DNA of 64,000 bases from Candidatus Saccharimonadota bacterium. Lineage in GTDB: Bacteria; Patescibacteriota; Saccharimonadia; Saccharimonadales; Saccharimonadaceae. Below, in pieces: positions 22,553 to 31,832 of the stretch; position 1 is the stretch's first letter, and each line of letters begins with the position of its first letter. Location of the stretch: assembly GCA_017515105.1 (NCBI GenBank), contig JAFWHO010000004.1, positions 62,001 through 126,000 of the forward strand, in the 5' to 3' direction. Under the pieces are notes generated by a model. It was not told the DNA's origin. It did no database searches and worked only from the letters and a program-made list of their open reading frames with translations. The position numbers and the translations under genes are program-made.

Positions 22553-23891
22553 AAAAGACGGCCGCATGCCGCCGTACGATGAAGTTGCAGAGAAGTCTGT
22601 TCTTGGCGCTATCATAATCGACAACGACGTTTTGCCGGAAGTTTTGACGATTTTGAAACCTCGTGATTTTTATGAAAAAAGACATCAGATCATTTATGAG
22701 TCCATTATCGATCTATACGACAAACACAAACCGATTGATCTTTTGACGCTCACTACCGAGCTGAAATCCAAGAAGAAATTATCCGAAATCGGTTCTGCGT
22801 CTTATCTTACTGATTTGTCAAATTTTGTACCGGTTGCGTCTCACGCTAAAGCTTACGCAGAGATCATCGAGAAGACTTCCACCAGGCGTCGCCTTATCAC
22901 GGCTGGCACCGAGATTGTAAGGAAAGCTTATGAAGATGATGCCAACACTGATGATTTGATTGGCCATGCCGAGCGTGAACTGTTTGAAGTTTCCGACAAA
23001 ATCGTAAAAAGCGATTATGTACCGATCGACCAGTTACTCGCGGATGCTTTTGATCGCATTGATGATTTGCATAAAAATAAAGGAGCGCTCCGCGGCCTTA
23101 AAACTGGCTTCCGTGATCTCGATAAGAAGACAGCTGGTTTCCAGAAAGGCGATCTTATAATTATCGGCGCCCGCCCAGCAATGGGTAAAACTACTTTCGC
23201 ACAAAACTTGGCTTACAATATTGCTACCATCAACAAAAAAGGCGTGCTCTTTTTCTCGATGGAGATGGCGGCAAACGAAATTGTGGACAGAATGATTTCT
23301 GATGTATCGGGCGTAGATAACTGGAAAATGCGAACTGGTAATTTGTCGGATGAGGAATTCCAGAAAATTGGCGATGCGATGGACGAAATGGACGAGCTAC
23401 CGATTTATATTGACGATACTAGCTCGATGACGGTCGTGGAGCTTCGTAATAAAGCTAGAAGAGCAATGCATGACCACGATATAGGTGTTGTGATCGTAGA
23501 CTATTTGCAGCTTATCCAGGGCTCGGATCGCTACAAGGGAAATAGGGTTCAGGAGGTGACCGAGGTCTCACGTGGTTTAAAGATTTTAGCCAGGGAACTA
23601 AGTATCCCGGTGATTGCGTTGGCGCAGCTTTCTCGTAACGTGACAGGGCGTGACGACCCGAGACCGGTGCTTTCAGACCTTCGTGATTCTGGCTCCATCG
23701 AGCAGGACGCCGACCTTGTGATGTTCTTGCACCGTCCTGATTATTACAAGCAAAACGACGACAATTACGAAGAGACCCACATAACAGAACTACTCGTTGC
23801 AAAGCACCGCCATGGCGCCGTCGGTAAAATTGAACTATACTTCCACCCAGAACTTCTACGTTTTATGTCACTTGATGCTACACACGAATAG
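22527..23891 (+). CDS. dnaB: Replicative DNA helicase DnaB
   Basis: 454 aa, normal length. The N-terminal collar domain (DEVAEKSVLGAIIIDNDVL) precedes the RecA-like motor with Walker A GARPAMGKTTF, Walker B VVIVDYLQLI and the DnaB motif LSRNVTGRDDPRPVLSDLRD with its arginine finger region. No intein is present. Hexameric helicase at the replication fork. Its ribosome-binding site, GGAGAGG, lies within the end of dnaX. Confidence 0.97.
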   Translation: MTEEETHSKKDGRMPPYDEVAEKSVLGAIIIDNDVLPEVLTILKPRDFYEKRHQIIYESIIDLYDKHKPIDLLTLTTELKSKKKLSEIGSASYLTDLSNFVPVASHAKAYAEIIEKTSTRRRLITAGTEIVRKAYEDDANTDDLIGHAERELFEVSDKIVKSDYVPIDQLLADAFDRIDDLHKNKGALRGLKTGFRDLDKKTAGFQKGDLIIIGARPAMGKTTFAQNLAYNIATINKKGVLFFSMEMAANEIVDRMISDVSGVDNWKMRTGNLSDEEFQKIGDAMDEMDELPIYIDDTSSMTVVELRNKARRAMHDHDIGVVIVDYLQLIQGSDRYKGNRVQEVTEVSRGLKILARELSIPVIALAQLSRNVTGRDDPRPVLSDLRDSGSIEQDADLVMFLHRPDYYKQNDDNYEETHITELLVAKHRHGAVGKIELYFHPELLRFMSLDATHE

Positions 23892-23894
23892 TAG

Positions 23895-23900
23895 TATAAT
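23895..23900 (+). promoter_or_regulatory. Leaderless -10 box before a GTG-start gene
   Basis: TATAAT, 6 nt before GTG 23907. Confidence 0.7.
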
Positions 23901-23906
23901 ACTTAT

Positions 23907-25352
23907 GTGAAGAAAAGAACTATTTCTAAACTTTTTCTGTACCGTTATCGGTTTTTGATTGGCTATATTATACTTGGTGTTGCCTTTATTACGCTGCTTA
24001 TTTCGTTGCCGCTGATCGCGCAGAACGGGCTTTCGGATGCAGAAATCGATTCCGCCACAACTTCTTATTATCTTAGCCCAGATAATTTATTTACCGGCAA
24101 TATGGTCGATATGCCATATCATGCTCTGCAAAAGGTTTCGATTAAGCTATTCGGGCTAACTACTTATGCAATTAAACTACCGAGTATTATTATTGGGCTC
24201 GTGCTTGGTTTACTTTTAATATTGCTACTTAATAGGTGGTTTAAGAGCAATGTTTCGCTCATAGCCTCGTGTCTGATTGTTTTGTCTACTCCGTTTTTGT
24301 TCCTAGCCGGGTCTGGCACGCCACTCATCATGATTGTCTTCTGGCCAACTCTTCTCTTGTGGCTTGGGTCCAAAATCCAAGGCGAAAAACGTCCAAAACC
24401 AATGTATAGTTTTGTGTTTGCCATCGCAATGCTCTTCTCGTTGTTTACACCTTATATGATTTACTTCGCAATCCTTTGCGTCGTGTTCCTACTAGCCCAG
24501 CCGCACCTCCGCTTTGTGGTAAAGAGCCTGCCGAAACTACCTTTAATCATAGTCGGGTTAATCATACTGGCTGGGTTCGCGCTACTTGGCGTTAATATCT
24601 TCCAGCGCCCAGATACTATTTCTGAACTATTGTTTAGCTCCGGTTTTGAAAGAGGATCCTTCTTCCGAAATATTGGGTATGGATTCTCGCCAGTATTCTC
24701 GTGGCATAATAGCAGCGAAGGAGTTTTCCTTTCGCCGCTCATTAGCCTGCCGACTCTCGCACTAGCTCTCATTGGTCTCTTTTCGACCACTAAAGGATTC
24801 TTCGCTTCGCGAAATTCCATCGCCACGATGCTCCTAATCTTTTGCATTATTATCACTGGGTTCAATCCAAATGCCGTTATCTTTATTATTCTACCTTTGT
24901 CGATCTTGACTGCTCATGGTATTAAATACTTGCTCGAAAAATGGTATGGCCTATTCCCAGAGAACCCTTATGCTAGAATTTCGGCGCTTTTCCCGATCAC
25001 TCTACTATTTGGGATTATGATTATTTCTGGGCTTTTGCAGTATATTTACGGCTACCGTTACAATCCGAACATTGCCGATTCATTCAACAACAATCTGTCG
25101 ATAATCAGCAAGAATCTCACAGACGAAACACTCGTGGTCCAAGATCATTTTGATTTTTATAAGATCTTGGAGGATAAAACCAGCCTCAGGGTTTCCAACA
25201 AGGTTAATACTTCTGCCGAGAAGATTGCGGTTATGGGTGATCGATCGAAAGTCCCCGAGAATTACTCGCTTTACCGCATAATCACTTCGCCAAGGAAAGA
25301 TAATTCTGATATAATATATCTATATACAGCAACAGTAAATCAAGGAGAATAG
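23907..25352 (+). CDS. GT-C family membrane glycosyltransferase (ArnT/PMT-like)
   Basis: 481 aa with about ten membrane helices. The first extracytoplasmic loop reads LSDAEIDSATTSYYL, in the place where GT-C enzymes carry their acidic (DE) motif, and MPYHALQKVSIKLFG follows as in dolichyl-phosphate-mannose mannosyltransferase-like proteins. A short C-terminal soluble tail follows the last helix. Such enzymes move a sugar from a polyprenyl-phosphate carrier to a lipid or protein at the outer membrane face. GTG is the start: the overlapping ATG reads directly into TGA. Its own promoter separates it from dnaB. Confidence 0.7.
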   Translation: MKKRTISKLFLYRYRFLIGYIILGVAFITLLISLPLIAQNGLSDAEIDSATTSYYLSPDNLFTGNMVDMPYHALQKVSIKLFGLTTYAIKLPSIIIGLVLGLLLILLLNRWFKSNVSLIASCLIVLSTPFLFLAGSGTPLIMIVFWPTLLLWLGSKIQGEKRPKPMYSFVFAIAMLFSLFTPYMIYFAILCVVFLLAQPHLRFVVKSLPKLPLIIVGLIILAGFALLGVNIFQRPDTISELLFSSGFERGSFFRNIGYGFSPVFSWHNSSEGVFLSPLISLPTLALALIGLFSTTKGFFASRNSIATMLLIFCIIITGFNPNAVIFIILPLSILTAHGIKYLLEKWYGLFPENPYARISALFPITLLFGIMIISGLLQYIYGYRYNPNIADSFNNNLSIISKNLTDETLVVQDHFDFYKILEDKTSLRVSNKVNTSAEKIAVMGDRSKVPENYSLYRIITSPRKDNSDIIYLYTATVNQGE

Positions 25353-25353
25353 T

Positions 25354-25656
25354 ATGGGTCAGAAGATGGACCAAATGAAATTATTGAATCAATTGCGTAA
25401 AGCTCAAAAAGAACTCAAAAACGAAGTTGTTGAAGTTGAGGCTGGCGATGGCGCCGTAATCGTTCAGATTAACGGTGAACTTAAAGTCAAAAAAGTCAAG
25501 ATCGACCCTGAAAAAGTTGACCTCGATGATATCCACGAACTCGAACGCTGGATCGAGAACTGTATGCGTGACGGTTTTGCTAAAGCACAAGAAATTGCCA
25601 CTGACAAGATGAAGCCACTGATGGGTGGTCTTGGCAATCTCGGCCTCGGAATGTAA
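25354..25656 (+). CDS. YbaB/EbfC-family nucleoid-associated protein
   Basis: 100 aa DNA-binding dimer of the YbaB family. MKLLNQLRKAQKELKNEVVEVEAGDGAVIVQINGE is the family's helix-strand start (shown here only in part by its ends MKLLNQ and QINGE), and KVKIDPE and LMGGLGNLGLGM are conserved. AAGGAG lies 7 nt before ATG 25354. It precedes recR by 1 nt, the usual ybaB-recR pair following dnaX in many genomes; here dnaX lies about 2.8 kb upstream. Confidence 0.93.
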   Translation: MGQKMDQMKLLNQLRKAQKELKNEVVEVEAGDGAVIVQINGELKVKKVKIDPEKVDLDDIHELERWIENCMRDGFAKAQEIATDKMKPLMGGLGNLGLGM

Positions 25657-25657
25657 T

Positions 25658-26263
25658 ATGCTGCCAAAAGCTTTGACAAATGCCATTGACGCTCTGGCTA
25701 TGCTTCCTGGCGTAGGGCCAAAAACTGCTGAGCGCTATGCCTACTATCTTTTTAAGGCTAACCCGAGAATTTCGGATGGCATTTGTGATGCTTTGTCAAA
25801 TTTGCACGACAAAGTTAAGTCGTGCCCAGTTACTTTTGCTTTGATCGACGCCAGTGAAGAAATTTCACCTTTATACGCGGACGAATCTCGTGATAAGACG
25901 ACGATTATGGTGGTAGAGGAGCCTCTCGATATTTATGCGATCGAAGCCACAAAGCAATACAAAGGGACGTACCATGTGCTCGGCGGTGCTATTTCGCCAA
26001 TCGATGGAATTACACCAGAGCAACTCCATATTGGTGAACTAATTAAGCGCGCCAATAATGACAACGCCAAGGAAATCATTATCGCAACAAATCCTTCCGT
26101 GGAAGGGGAATCAACGGCGCTTTATCTCGAAAAGATTATGCATGAACAAAATCCTAATTTGAAACTCACCCGTCTTGCCCGCGGATTACCACTCGGGGTT
26201 GATCTTTCATATGCTGATCAAATAACGCTTAGTGCGGCGTTAGAAAATCGCACTAATCTATGA
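25658..26263 (+). CDS. recR: Recombination protein RecR without the Cys4 zinc finger
   Basis: 201 aa from ATG 25658, directly after ybaB. The helix-hairpin-helix LPGVGPKTAERYAYYL and the Toprim domain (IMVVEEPLD, YHVLGGAISPIDG, EIIIATNPSVEGESTALYL, ARGLPLGVDLSYAD) are clear. Between them most RecR proteins have four zinc-binding cysteines; here the segment VKSCPVTFALIDASEEISPL keeps only one. RecR loads RecA with RecO/RecF at gaps; the zinc finger normally stabilises the ring, so this version must fold without it. The stop overlaps the convergent HAD gene by 6 nt. Confidence 0.94.
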   Translation: MLPKALTNAIDALAMLPGVGPKTAERYAYYLFKANPRISDGICDALSNLHDKVKSCPVTFALIDASEEISPLYADESRDKTTIMVVEEPLDIYAIEATKQYKGTYHVLGGAISPIDGITPEQLHIGELIKRANNDNAKEIIIATNPSVEGESTALYLEKIMHEQNPNLKLTRLARGLPLGVDLSYADQITLSAALENRTNL

Positions 26264-26695
26264 TTTTTTGAGATTTCTTCTATGGTCAACCTTCCAGGAA
26301 CGGACGCCGGCAAATTTTGCTGCAAGTACATCAGTGGACCATTTGTCGCCCAGCATTACAGTTTCTTCTTTCTTGAACCCTTTTTTGATCATGGCCTTTT
26401 GCAAGGTGTTTCGAATCGGCTTCCCGGCCCACCACATACAGTCTACGCCGATTGGTTCACAAAATCTTTTCATCATTTTTTTGCGTCCGTTATTACTGAC
26501 TACCATTATTTCGACGCCGGCTTTTTTGCAGTCTGCTACCCAGTCCTGCAACTCGTCGGCGGGCTCTTTCTCGGAATGAAGCCTGATGGTATTATCTAGA
26601 TCGCATAGCAAAAGTTTGACGCCCTCTTCTTTTAGTATTTCTGGTGTCACATCTTCGAATCTTTCGAAATATCTATCTGCACGAAAAATGCTCAT
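26258..26695 (-). CDS. YqeG-type HAD phosphatase
   Basis: 145 aa. Motif I LLLCDLDNTIRLH has both Asp residues, motif II is MVVSNNG, the Lys is in WAGKPIRNTL and motif IV is VMLGDKWSTDVLAA. Length and motif forms fit the HAD-IIIA YqeG family. YqeG-like proteins in other bacteria are phosphatidylglycerophosphate phosphatase candidates, so a lipid-phosphate role is possible but unproven. It converges with recR. Confidence 0.8.
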   Translation of the reverse strand: MSIFRADRYFERFEDVTPEILKEEGVKLLLCDLDNTIRLHSEKEPADELQDWVADCKKAGVEIMVVSNNGRKKMMKRFCEPIGVDCMWWAGKPIRNTLQKAMIKKGFKKEETVMLGDKWSTDVLAAKFAGVRSWKVDHRRNLKKS

Positions 26696-26776
26696 GGAAC
26701 TATTTTAACATAATCCTGGCGGAATTGTAGATTGTGGAAAACTTTACTTTTGTATTTACAATGATAATATTTGTGC

Positions 26777-26782
26777 TAAAAT
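26777..26782 (+). promoter_or_regulatory. -10 box before the second FISUMP gene
   Basis: TAAAAT in TGTGCTAAAAT overlaps the first in-frame ATG (26781), which excludes it as the start; ATG 26793 lies 10 nt downstream. Confidence 0.55.
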
Positions 26783-26792
26783 GAAGTTAGTT

Positions 26793-28637
26793 ATGGTTAT
26801 GTACAAAGGTAGAAGTGTTGAAGTATTTTCCAAATTTCTTGGTGTTTTTGTTATTTTGGGACTACCATTTTTCTTTTTGCTACTCACCGATCGTAGCGCC
26901 AATGCATTGACCTATTCATCTGACGTTGATGTAAATTTTACTTTTAATCCGACTTTATCTATTCAGATGTCCTCGCCATCTGATCTCGTTATCCCGAGTT
27001 TAGCACCAGGTTCCTACGCTGATAGTAACCACGTTACCATAACAGTTGATACGAATGCCGCATATGGTTTTCAGCTTAGTGCTACGGTAGGTACGAAAAA
27101 TGGCACCGATGCTCTCGTGAATACCAGCAACAACAATTACGCATTTAGTAATTTGTCTAGTGGAGAGAGTTCGCTAGCGTCATTCAGTGATGACACCTGG
27201 GGTTATTCATATTGTTATTATTCACCCGTAGAAGATTGTGACACTCATAGTGAATATTGGGTATATGGCAATAGGTTTACGAATTATAGTGGCTACGGTG
27301 CATTGCCGCTCGACGACAATTCTACTTCCAGCGAGCGCGGCAACGGCGGTGTTATCTTGATGAACACCATCGATGGCCCAGATAGCGGAAATGCTATCAA
27401 ATTTAAGATTGGAGCCAAAGCTAGCACTACTCAAGCTTCCGGTAATTATTCTAATACTATTAATTTCTACGCGGTCGCTAGCCCAGAACCAGAACTTACG
27501 CCGATGGCTTGCGAAGCCGGTAAGATCTGCTACCACGCAAACTCGCTTGACCCTGTCGAGGGGACGATGGCGATGCAATCAGCTGTTGCTAATGATCAGG
27601 TAACCCTGCACGCTTCGAATTATTCTCGAACCGGATATGGTTTTGCGGGGTGGAACACTGAGCCGGATTATACTGGAACTTTTTATGGTCCAAACGAGAC
27701 TATTACGGTCCCTTCTGATATTTCTTCGTCGCAAGGCTTTAGCCTTTATGCTGTATGGCTGACCTCGGCTGGCGATCTCCAAAGCTGGAGTGGCTGTTCT
27801 AGTTTAAGTACGGGAGACGTTACTGCGCTTAAGGATGCGCGTGACAACCAAGTATATGCAGTCGCCAAGCTAGATGATGGCAACTGTTGGATGATTGAGA
27901 ATTTGAGACTTGATAGTAGATCCACTAGCGGCTCTTATGTTAATATGGCAGAAGGTTATTCTACTGGCTTTACTGGTTTAGCTAACTCGGAAGCCACAGC
28001 TAACTTTAACGAAGTGACAACAGCGAACAGTCTGTATAGCACTGACGGTAGTACAGTGAATACGATCACTGGTAATTATATCGCAGAAAGAATGCCGCGT
28101 TATCATAATGTGAATACCGCCGCCAGGATAGATTATTCAACCGGTATTGATTTAGCTACTTACTCATATGGAAACTATTACTCCTGGGCTGCGGCTAACG
28201 CTGACGTGGAAGAAACTTATGGCAATAATGATTCGGTTCAGAATATGAGCATTTGCCCTACTGGCTGGTCGCTTCCTTCTGGCGGGAACAATAGTAACAC
28301 CGCGAATAGTGATTTCTGGAACCTTGGTGTTGCGATTGTGGGGTCCGCACCGGCGAATGCTTCGACTATACCTAATTCATACTACACCGGTGAGCCAGAA
28401 GGCCAAAATGCTACCGAGGCATTCCGCTCTTACCCAAACAACTTCCTTTTTTCTGGTATCGTTTCCGATGGTCAGCCTAACTACCGTGGTAGTGGGGGTT
28501 ATTACTGGACTTCTACATACAGCGGTCCGCAAACTGCATATTACGTAGACTACAACGGGCATAACGTTTATCCAGGCAGTAGTAGTTATTACAAACACCT
28601 CGGTATGGCTGTTCGTTGCATTATGCATGATGATTAG
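26793..28637 (+). CDS. Secreted protein with InlB-type repeat and one FISUMP domain
   Basis: About 614 aa. The layout matches a single-module version of the giant protein. A signal peptide (about 1-40, with LGVFVILGLPFFFLLL and an Ala-rich end SANALT) is followed by a Ser/Asn/Thr-rich domain with TVDTNAAYGFQLSATVGTKN. Then an InlB/Listeria-Bacteroides repeat (YGFAGWNTEPDYTG, SLYAVWL) leads to a FISUMP domain: LKDARDNQVYAVAKLDDGNC, WMIENLRL, ICPTGWSLPSGG, GYYWTSTYSG and terminal MAVRCIM. ATG 26793 is preferred because the upstream ATG is inside the -10 box. Likely surface-exposed; ligand unknown. Confidence 0.85.
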   Translation: MVMYKGRSVEVFSKFLGVFVILGLPFFFLLLTDRSANALTYSSDVDVNFTFNPTLSIQMSSPSDLVIPSLAPGSYADSNHVTITVDTNAAYGFQLSATVGTKNGTDALVNTSNNNYAFSNLSSGESSLASFSDDTWGYSYCYYSPVEDCDTHSEYWVYGNRFTNYSGYGALPLDDNSTSSERGNGGVILMNTIDGPDSGNAIKFKIGAKASTTQASGNYSNTINFYAVASPEPELTPMACEAGKICYHANSLDPVEGTMAMQSAVANDQVTLHASNYSRTGYGFAGWNTEPDYTGTFYGPNETITVPSDISSSQGFSLYAVWLTSAGDLQSWSGCSSLSTGDVTALKDARDNQVYAVAKLDDGNCWMIENLRLDSRSTSGSYVNMAEGYSTGFTGLANSEATANFNEVTTANSLYSTDGSTVNTITGNYIAERMPRYHNVNTAARIDYSTGIDLATYSYGNYYSWAAANADVEETYGNNDSVQNMSICPTGWSLPSGGNNSNTANSDFWNLGVAIVGSAPANASTIPNSYYTGEPEGQNATEAFRSYPNNFLFSGIVSDGQPNYRGSGGYYWTSTYSGPQTAYYVDYNGHNVYPGSSSYYKHLGMAVRCIMHDD

Positions 28638-28660
28638 ATAGTCTTATTAATACAACATGA

Positions 28661-28666
28661 TATAAT
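28661..28666 (+). promoter_or_regulatory. Leaderless -10 box before the DHH phosphoesterase gene
   Basis: TATAAT, 6 nt before ATG 28673. It would drive the run of genes to cysS. Confidence 0.72.
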
Positions 28667-28672
28667 GGTAAT

Positions 28673-29653
28673 ATGTACGATATTTTCGAAGGTTTTTTGA
28701 AAGACAAAAACAAGATTTGTATCATCCAGGCAGAGAACCCAGATGGCGATTCGCTCGGGAGCGCTATCGCGCTTGATTATCTTTTGGATGGGAAAGAAAA
28801 CTCGTTGTATTGCCCAGTAGATATCCCGAAATACTTGCGCTATTTTCCTGAATGGTCTAGAGTGACGAATGAGTTTGATTTTGAAGCTGAAGCCTACATT
28901 ATTGTTGATACTGCGGCCGAGATATTGTTGTCTAAACTACTCGACGATGCGGCGATCCGGAATCGTTTGTACTCTGCGCCCGTGCTCGTGATTGATCACC
29001 ACGAGACGCCTGACGATATCAATTTCCCACACGAGTCGATTATTGAGGTACGTCCAGCTTGCACCGAATTGATTTATAGAATTGCGAAGGCGAATAAAAT
29101 TGAAATCAATAAGCCTGCAGCCGAAGCGATGATGCAGGGGATTATGTCTGATACCCTGGGACTCACTAGCGCTTCGGTCACGGACGAGACGTTCAATATC
29201 ATGGCAGAACTTACCAAGGCTGGCGCCGTGATTTCCGAGCTCGAAGAGAATCGTCGCGAGCTTTCTAAGAAGTCGCCGCGCATCCTTGATTACAAGGCCG
29301 ACCTTATTAAACGGATTGATTACTCTTTGGGCGGCGAACTCGCTACTGTCCATATTCCTTGGGACGACATCAAGGAATACTCGGATGAATACAACCCAAA
29401 CGTCCTGATCCTTGAAGAAATGCGTATGGTGGAAGGAGTCAAAGTCGCCGTAGCGGTAAAAACCTATCCGGATGGCAAAGTGACTGGAAAAATACGTTGC
29501 TCTTCTGGTTTGCCAATTGCTGAAAGAATTGCCGGATACTTTGGCGGTGGTGGCCACCCTTACGCTGCAGGGTTTCGTACCTATGATATGTCCTATGAAG
29601 ATGTTTTAAAAGAATTAGTTAAAGTAGTAACGGAGGTAAATGATGAAGAATAA
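28673..29653 (+). CDS. DHH-family phosphoesterase (NrnA-like)
   Basis: 326 aa. The N-terminal DHH domain shows NPDGDSLGSAIAL (motif DxD), YIIVDTAAE, and VLVIDHHETPD (DHH). The C-terminal DHHA1 domain ends with the substrate loop GGGGHPYAAGFR. This arrangement is that of NrnA, which degrades nanoRNA and 3',5'-pADP; cyclic dinucleotide phosphodiesterases (GdpP, DhhP) are relatives. No GGDEF or membrane segments are attached. It overlaps the next gene by 11 nt. Confidence 0.88.
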   Translation: MYDIFEGFLKDKNKICIIQAENPDGDSLGSAIALDYLLDGKENSLYCPVDIPKYLRYFPEWSRVTNEFDFEAEAYIIVDTAAEILLSKLLDDAAIRNRLYSAPVLVIDHHETPDDINFPHESIIEVRPACTELIYRIAKANKIEINKPAAEAMMQGIMSDTLGLTSASVTDETFNIMAELTKAGAVISELEENRRELSKKSPRILDYKADLIKRIDYSLGGELATVHIPWDDIKEYSDEYNPNVLILEEMRMVEGVKVAVAVKTYPDGKVTGKIRCSSGLPIAERIAGYFGGGGHPYAAGFRTYDMSYEDVLKELVKVVTEVNDEE

Positions 29654-30383
29654 AATAACACTTACTAAAACTTCGGATCTATTAACTGGCGACTCTGCAT
29701 TTTTAACAGTTGTCATGATCCATGGGATTGCTTCAGATTCGCATACATATGACTCGGCGCTTAAACATTTCAAAGAAGATGCCGGTCTTAACGGCGTTAG
29801 ATTCGTTACTTTTGATTTGCTTGGAGCGGGGAAATCCTTGAAAGACGATGATAACTTGAATTACGATTACGACGACCAAGTCGAGGCTCTCAATAATGCG
29901 ATAGACGAGCTCGGGATCGACACGCCGCTCGTACTGGTTGGACATTCTCTCGGGACTTTTATTGTCACTCGCTACACTTCGATTTATCCTGATAAGGTTA
30001 GCGAATTGATACTTCTTTCTCCGCCGATTTTCACTAAGCGAGATTTTGCTAATCCAGCTTTTGCGGCTGGAATCGAGGGCTTTAAACAGATGATAGGCGC
30101 GAAGGCCCCGGAGATTTTGAAAGAGAAGTCGTTTATTAATTCTATGGATAAAATCGTGCTAGATCAGACCAATTTTGACGTATTGGCTGGCCTCACCACT
30201 CCGACGACTTTGATATTTGGAAATGGTGACCAGTTGATTGCTTCATACAATGTTCCGTATCTTTTGAAGCAAAATGATAATATTACTGCAATTGAAACTG
30301 AAGGCAAACATGGTGTGACGCATGACAAGTACGAGAAGCTGGCTTCGATTTTGAAAAAAATATTGAAGGGCGACGTAGCATGA
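29643..30383 (+). CDS. Alpha/beta-hydrolase
   Basis: 246 aa from ATG 29643, which is better spaced from GGAGG than ATG 29640. VMIHGIASDSHTY is the oxyanion-hole strand-loop, LVGHSLGTF the nucleophile elbow with catalytic Ser, IFGNGDQLI the likely acid (Asp) and KHGVTHDK the His. Cap and substrate pocket give no clear specificity. Coupled by overlaps to the DHH gene and to cysS (ATGA), so all three are one transcript. Confidence 0.85.
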   Translation: MKNKITLTKTSDLLTGDSAFLTVVMIHGIASDSHTYDSALKHFKEDAGLNGVRFVTFDLLGAGKSLKDDDNLNYDYDDQVEALNNAIDELGIDTPLVLVGHSLGTFIVTRYTSIYPDKVSELILLSPPIFTKRDFANPAFAAGIEGFKQMIGAKAPEILKEKSFINSMDKIVLDQTNFDVLAGLTTPTTLIFGNGDQLIASYNVPYLLKQNDNITAIETEGKHGVTHDKYEKLASILKKILKGDVA

Positions 30384-31729
30384 GTAATTTAAAGATTTAT
30401 AATACCGCGAGTAGGAAGATTGAGACTTTCAAGCCCTCCGGGGACGTAGTGAAGATTTACACCTGCGGCCCGACAGTTTATAGTGAGGCCCATATTGGGA
30501 ATTTGACGGCGTATATTTATTGGGACCTTATGGTGAGGACTTTACTCGCTGATGGGTTTAATGTGAAGAGGGTCTTGAATTTGACCGACGTCGGACATTT
30601 GGTATCCGATGGCGATGAAGGCGAAGACAAACTTGAGAAAGGCGCTAAGCGCGATGGCACGAGCGTTTGGGATGTCGCCGAAAAATATATCAATATATTC
30701 AAAAAAGATTATTCCGATTTAGAACTGTATCCTCCAGCCAAATGGGCTCGTGCTACAGATTATATTGAAGGAGACATTCAGGCAGTGAATAAGATGACCG
30801 AGAATGGCTTTACCTACGAAATCGAGGATGGTGTATATTTTGATACTAGCAAGTTTGACGGCTATGCTGATTTTGCAAAAATAGACCTCGAAGGCTTAAA
30901 GGCTGGCGCGAGAGTCGATTTTAACTCCGAAAAACGAAATGCATCAGACTTTGCGGTCTGGAAATTTATCAAGCCGGGAGAGAAGCATGCTATGCGATGG
31001 GATTACCTCGGTCGCCCGGGCTATCCGGGCTGGCACCTGGAATGTGCAACTATAATCCACGAGGAGCTTGGTGAGCCGATCGATATACACACTGGCGGCA
31101 TTGACCACATCCCGATTCACCACACCAACGAAATAGCAGAATGCTATGGAGCATACGGCCACAGTCTTGCCAAATACTGGTTACATTGCAACTTTATTAC
31201 CATCGACGGCGAAAAAATTTCAAAATCACTTGGGAATGTTTATTCACTTGGCGACTTAAATGAGCGTGGTTTTTCTGCGATGGATTACAAAATGTGGGTA
31301 CTATCTGGCCATTATCAAGGGACTAGAAATTTCACTTTTGAATCGCTAGAAGGCGCAAAAAACCGCAGGCTAAACTGGCGAAATAGGATCGCAGAATGCT
31401 ACCAGAGTGAGATTGTCGGTGGCACAGATGCTTTTTCTGAAATTTTGGCAGCAGTTAATAACAATATGAATTCGTCGGAAGCTTTTGCGATTATCGATAA
31501 CAAGAATTTGTCGCTCGAAGATTGGAAAAAGATAGACGAACTGTTTGGGCTACGTTTAATTGCCGACACACCCGACATTTCAGAAGAGACTTATTCGCTA
31601 ATTCGCGAGCGCGAAGAAGCTCGTTTAAAGAAGGACTACGCTCGTTCTGACGAAATCCGCGACCTGCTCGCGAAGCAAAATATTGCAGTAAAAGACACCG
31701 CTAACGGCGCGGTTTGGCAATACTTATAA
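30380..31729 (+). CDS. cysS: Cysteinyl-tRNA synthetase
   Basis: 449 aa class I synthetase. The HIGH motif appears as EAHIGN after the zinc Cys region TCGPTVYS; the KMSKS loop is KISKSLGN. The zinc site continues with WHLECATII and HHTNEIAE. The C-terminal anticodon-binding helices (EDWKKIDELFGLRL) are present; the extreme C terminus is somewhat short, as in other compact CysRS. Charges tRNA-Cys. Confidence 0.96.
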   Translation: MSNLKIYNTASRKIETFKPSGDVVKIYTCGPTVYSEAHIGNLTAYIYWDLMVRTLLADGFNVKRVLNLTDVGHLVSDGDEGEDKLEKGAKRDGTSVWDVAEKYINIFKKDYSDLELYPPAKWARATDYIEGDIQAVNKMTENGFTYEIEDGVYFDTSKFDGYADFAKIDLEGLKAGARVDFNSEKRNASDFAVWKFIKPGEKHAMRWDYLGRPGYPGWHLECATIIHEELGEPIDIHTGGIDHIPIHHTNEIAECYGAYGHSLAKYWLHCNFITIDGEKISKSLGNVYSLGDLNERGFSAMDYKMWVLSGHYQGTRNFTFESLEGAKNRRLNWRNRIAECYQSEIVGGTDAFSEILAAVNNNMNSSEAFAIIDNKNLSLEDWKKIDELFGLRLIADTPDISEETYSLIREREEARLKKDYARSDEIRDLLAKQNIAVKDTANGAVWQYL

Positions 31730-31783
31730 TAATCATTCTATGATTTATATTATCATGTTTTTAATTCTAACCGTGTTTTTCAA

Positions 31784-31832
31784 AGTCTAGTAAAATAGCC
31801 TCGCTATATTCGAGGCTATTTATAACTAGACT
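31784..31832. terminator. Bidirectional terminator / palindrome between cysS and the 63-aa gene
   Basis: Inner stem AAATAGCCTCG-CTATATT-CGAGGCTATTT with outer arms AGTCTAGT (31784-31791) and ACTAGACT (31825-31832). The right arm is the 3' end of the minus-strand gene that stops at 31826, so the left arm is an inverted copy of that end. Confidence 0.75.
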
